Source of the DNA: an uncultured bacterium
Lineage (GTDB): Bacteria; Actinomycetota; Coriobacteriia; Coriobacteriales; Coriobacteriaceae
Assembly: GCA_905216075.1 (NCBI GenBank)
Contig: CAJMSO010000047.1
Location: 1-9,978, forward strand
DNA length: 9,978 nucleotides
Reading direction: 5' to 3'
The translations under genes were made by a program, and so were the position numbers. A model generated the notes under the pieces. That model ran no database searches. It was not told the DNA's origin and saw only the letters and a list, made by a program, of their open reading frames with translations. This document shows, piece after piece, positions 7,796 to 9,978 of this stretch (positions within the stretch are counted from its first letter, which is position 1; every line of letters starts with the position of its first letter).

Positions 7796-7883
7796 GGGGT
7801 ACGAGCGGCTCCTTTTGGTAATAGTGCTGGCCGCGATATCATTAGTGCAGGTGGCGAAGGCTTGCATTGGGAGGTGCTTTGCT

Positions 7884-8555
7884 GTGAGAAGTCCTGCCCG
7901 TATTGGGTTGATTGTTTTGGCGCTTGCGATCGCCGTGGTTGGCGCGGGCGTTGTCGGCATGGCATTTCTGCCTGCTGCGGTGACGGAGCCGGTGGTCAAG
8001 CCTGTGACTCAATCTGTCGAACTTCTGACCGGCGACGACAAACCAGAGACCATTACCGTTGATTTTGATGAGCAGCCGGCTGTGCTGGGTATTAGCAATT
8101 ATCCGCGTATTCAGCTTGGGGCCATGCGCTATACCACGGATACAAGCCTGATCGATAGGGCGTCCGAGCTACTCAAGGGCAAAACATTTAAGCGTTGGTA
8201 CGGATATGCGTCCTATCGGGCAAAAGCGAACGACATGGTTGGCGGATGCCACTCTTCCATCGAGCTGGACACTGCAAACGGCGCAAAGTTATGTGATGTC
8301 TCGTACGATCCGGGCTACGAGGGCAATGAGGGTCCGGGCATCTACATCATGGACGGCGATGTCGCCTATGTCATGGAGGGCGACCAGACCGAGCTCAACG
8401 ATTTTATGGGCCAGTGTATCCAAGATGCCTATAAACAGACCTGCTTGCCTGACCCGCAGACTGCACGCGATAGTGGGTCTGCCCGCACATGGCTGTTCGA
8501 GGATGAGATGCCCTGGACCGTCGAATCGGGAAGTACGGGTTCGGCGAAGGAGTAG
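7884..8555 (+). CDS. Membrane-anchored protein of unknown function
   Basis: I do not recognise this family. From GTG 7884 it has 223 residues. Residues 2-6 carry positive charge (RSPAR), 7-29 form one hydrophobic helix (IGLIVLALAIAVVGAGVVGMAFL), and the rest is hydrophilic with four cysteines (in GGCHSS, KLCDVS, GQCIQD and QTCLPD). That fits an extracytoplasmic domain held by an N-terminal anchor, perhaps with disulfides. No lipobox and no catalytic motif are evident. GTG 7884 is chosen because GGGAGGTG (7869-7876) lies at good spacing and puts the anchor at the N-terminus. The frame is open upstream to 7716, but that part is a translation of the terminator and the REP-like palindrome. Codon use is less GC-biased than in the chaperone genes, and REP-like elements lie on both sides, hinting at a more recently acquired or less expressed gene. 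Confidence 0.75.
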   Translation: MRSPARIGLIVLALAIAVVGAGVVGMAFLPAAVTEPVVKPVTQSVELLTGDDKPETITVDFDEQPAVLGISNYPRIQLGAMRYTTDTSLIDRASELLKGKTFKRWYGYASYRAKANDMVGGCHSSIELDTANGAKLCDVSYDPGYEGNEGPGIYIMDGDVAYVMEGDQTELNDFMGQCIQDAYKQTCLPDPQTARDSGSARTWLFEDEMPWTVESGSTGSAKE

Positions 8556-8564
8556 AGACCGCGA

Positions 8565-8597
8565 CTACCACAAAGGTACCCGTCCCCTTTGTAGTAG
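8565..8597. repeat. REP-like palindrome downstream of the unknown gene
   Basis: CTACCACAAAGG (8565-8576) pairs with CCTTTGTAGTAG (8586-8597) at 11 of 12 positions around TACCCGTCC. It is an inverted copy of 7762-7794 (27 of 33 matches). It begins 9 bases past the stop codon and could also act as a 3' mRNA hairpin. Confidence 0.65.
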
Positions 8598-8607
8598 TTC
8601 TCGGTTT

Positions 8608-8825
8608 GTCTCGATTTGTAACATCTTGACTGCTAAAAGTGGGCCTGGTGTTACAGATTTAGATTTTTGATCCGGGTGTTTTCTGTTCGTCTCGATTTGT
8701 AACAGATAGAGCTCTATTTGCCGACTAGATGTTACAGATTGAGACAAACGGGCGCCGCTGAACAATTCGTCTCGATCTATAACATCTGGAGCCGGAAACG
8801 GTCGATAGATGTTACAGATTGAGAT
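8608..8825. repeat. Three-unit palindromic array with GTCTCGAT / TGTTACAGATT arms
   Basis: Three hairpins at 8608-8664, 8689-8745 and 8769-8825. Left arms starting GTCTCGAT begin at 8608, 8689 and 8769; right arms with TGTTACAGATT begin at 8649, 8730 and 8810, so both arms step by 81 and 80 bp. Each stem is 19 bp; allowing G-U pairs, 17, 17 and 18 positions pair. In unit 3 a T-G pair of the other units becomes C-G (8777 with 8817), consistent with selection for pairing. The 19-21-base loops are unrelated in sequence; the unit 3 loop can form CCG-GAAA-CGG. No ORF is supported. Function is unknown. Confidence 0.85.
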
Positions 8826-8885
8826 AGTAAGGGGACGAGGCCGCAGTGGGTGAGCGTGCCTGCCCCTATCTCTTAATCACTCAGA

Positions 8886-8921
8886 AAATCTTATATATAG
8901 AGACTTAGATTTGTGTATAAG
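8886..8921 (+). promoter_or_regulatory. Putative HspR operator and promoter of clpB
   Basis: AAATCTTATAT (8886-8896), five bases, then GACTTAGATTT (8902-8912), the same arrangement as upstream of dnaK. TG-TATAAG follows (8914-8921) as a plausible -10, one base further away than in the dnaK copy. The flanking sequence differs from that of dnaK, so the shared block stands out as a functional site. It lies 80 bases before the clpB start codon. Confidence 0.65.
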
Positions 8922-8962
8922 ATCGAGCAAAGCTGGCAACAATACTTCTCGAACAACGTGAA

Positions 8963-8980
8963 GCCGCCCCGTAGGGCGGC
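8963..8980 (+). promoter_or_regulatory. 5' UTR hairpin of clpB mRNA
   Basis: GCCGCCC (8963-8969) and GGGCGGC (8974-8980) form a perfect seven-bp stem around CGTA. It ends 21 nt before the clpB ATG, just upstream of the GAGAGGTG ribosome site. Same position and GCCGCC-type stem as in the dnaJ leader. Confidence 0.6.
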
Positions 8981-9001
8981 CACCCCAAGAGAGGTGATTC
9001 C

Positions 9002-9978
9002 ATGAGAATCGATAAGCTAGCAATGACGTCGCGCGAGGCGTTGCAGACCGCCATGAGCGCGGCTGCCGACGCGCAGGCCGGAGCGGTGGAGCCGATTCAC
9101 CTGCTGTCTGCCCTGCTCGGTGCCGGCGAGCGCAATATCTCCGTGATTATCGAGCGCATCGGTGCCGACCCAGCTCAGCTCGCACGCTCCACACAAGATG
9201 CCATCGACCACGCGCCCAAGGTTTCGGGCGAGGGCCAGCAGATGGGCCTGTCCAACGAGCTCGTCCGCGTCATCGAGAAGGCCGAGAAGAAGGCCACCAA
9301 GATGGGCGACAGCTTTGTGGTGACTGAGCATCTGCTGATGGCACTTGCCGAGGACAAGGGCGAAGCGGGCCGCGTGCTGCGCGACGCCGGCGTCACCAAG
9401 GAGCGTATCGAGCAGGTCTACGAGGAGCTGCGCGGCGATGACCGCGTGACGTCTGCCGAGGACAAGACTCAGTTTGAGGCACTGGAACAGTACGGTCGCA
9501 ACATCTGCGATCTGGCCCGCGCCGGCAAGCTCGACCCGGTCATCGGCCGTACCGACGAGATTCGTCGTACCATCCAGGTCCTGTCCCGCCGCACCAAGAA
9601 TAACCCCGTGCTCATCGGCGAGCCGGGCGTCGGCAAGACGGCCATCGTCGAGGGCATCGCCCAGCGTATCGTGGCCGGCGACGTGCCGAGCACCCTGCGC
9701 GACCGCGACCTTATCGAGCTCGACATGAGCGCGTTGGTCGCCGGCGCCAAGTACCGCGGCGAGTTCGAGGACCGCTTAAAGGCCGTGCTCAAAGAAGTGC
9801 AAAAATCCGAGGGCAAGGTCATCCTGTTCATCGATGAGCTCCACACCATTGTGGGCGCGGGCGCCACCGAGGGCTCCATGGACGCAGGCAACATCCTCAA
9901 GCCGGCGCTCGCCCGTGGCGACCTGCATGCGATCGGCGCGACCACGCTCGACGAATATCGCAAGTACATCGAGAAGGA
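9002..9978 (+). CDS. clpB: ClpB disaggregase, N-terminal part (cut by window end)
   Basis: ClpB is the Hsp100 AAA+ hexamer that threads aggregated proteins and passes them to the DnaK system. Only the first 325 codons are present; the frame is open to the last base. Seen: the Clp N-domain (about residues 1-145) with its two repeats (LSALLGAGE and LLMALAEDKGE regions), the linker, then the first AAA+ domain with GRTDEIRRTIQVLSRRTKNNP, Walker A GEPGVGKT at 206-213 (K212) and Walker B VILFIDE with D278-E279, followed by HTIVGAGATEGSMDAGN. The middle coiled-coil domain that would separate ClpB from ClpC lies beyond the window; the call rests on the MRIDKLAMTSREALQTAM start, close similarity to ClpB motifs and the HspR-type promoter. 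The ribosome site GAGAGGTG precedes the ATG. Confidence 0.9.
   Translation, partial: MRIDKLAMTSREALQTAMSAAADAQAGAVEPIHLLSALLGAGERNISVIIERIGADPAQLARSTQDAIDHAPKVSGEGQQMGLSNELVRVIEKAEKKATKMGDSFVVTEHLLMALAEDKGEAGRVLRDAGVTKERIEQVYEELRGDDRVTSAEDKTQFEALEQYGRNICDLARAGKLDPVIGRTDEIRRTIQVLSRRTKNNPVLIGEPGVGKTAIVEGIAQRIVAGDVPSTLRDRDLIELDMSALVAGAKYRGEFEDRLKAVLKEVQKSEGKVILFIDELHTIVGAGATEGSMDAGNILKPALARGDLHAIGATTLDEYRKYIEK

Noticed and set aside
7716..7883. Upstream extension of the unknown gene's reading frame to TTG 7716
   Set aside because: This stretch is the terminator stem and T-tract (7725-7753) and the REP-like palindrome (7761-7795) read as protein. GTG 7884 has a much better ribosome site and places the hydrophobic anchor at the N-terminus.
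8608..8825. CRISPR array or tRNA-like cluster
   Set aside because: The 80-bp step and hairpins are not followed by a constant direct repeat of CRISPR type, and no cloverleaf, anticodon arm or CCA end can be drawn.

Overview
The window looks like a stretch of a high-GC, gut-type actinobacterial chromosome, most likely class Coriobacteriia and probably Collinsella or a close relative. This is inferred from the dnaK-grpE-dnaJ-hspR order, the use of an HspR (MerR-type) repressor instead of HrcA for chaperone genes, GC-rich codon use, and many palindromic intergenic repeats. No rRNA, tRNA or CRISPR array is visible, and no IS element or transposase gene is seen.

Layout, all genes on the + strand. 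1-539: gene-free DNA holding a very regular palindromic repeat array (106-277), then a putative HspR operator/promoter (404-438) and a 5' UTR hairpin. 540-4840: the heat-shock cluster dnaK, grpE, a strong hairpin terminator, a zinc-finger-less dnaJ/cbpA-type gene, and hspR. 4840-5000: three consecutive hairpins after hspR, the last a classic terminator. 5278-7578: a large aconitase-superfamily hydratase. 7579-7883: a 22-bp perfect inverted repeat, a terminator and a REP-like palindrome. 7884-8555: a small membrane-anchored protein of unknown function, with an inverted copy of the REP-like palindrome just after it. 8608-8825: a second triple palindromic array. 8886-8921: a second copy of the HspR-type operator. 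9002 to the end: the first third of clpB.

How it works together: DnaK, GrpE and the J-protein form one refolding machine; ClpB is the disaggregase that cooperates with it; HspR probably represses both transcription units. The best support for a shared regulon is in the DNA itself: the regions upstream of dnaK and clpB share a 27-bp site, AAATCTTATAT-N5-GACTTAGATTT, followed by a TGTATA element, in otherwise unrelated intergenic sequence. The dnaK, dnaJ and clpB transcripts also each carry a GC-rich hairpin 21-27 nt before the start codon.

The most unusual material is non-coding: two different three-unit palindromic arrays, each placed just upstream of one of the two HspR-type promoters, and a pair of REP-like elements bracketing the unknown gene. 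Their function and genomic copy number cannot be judged from one window.
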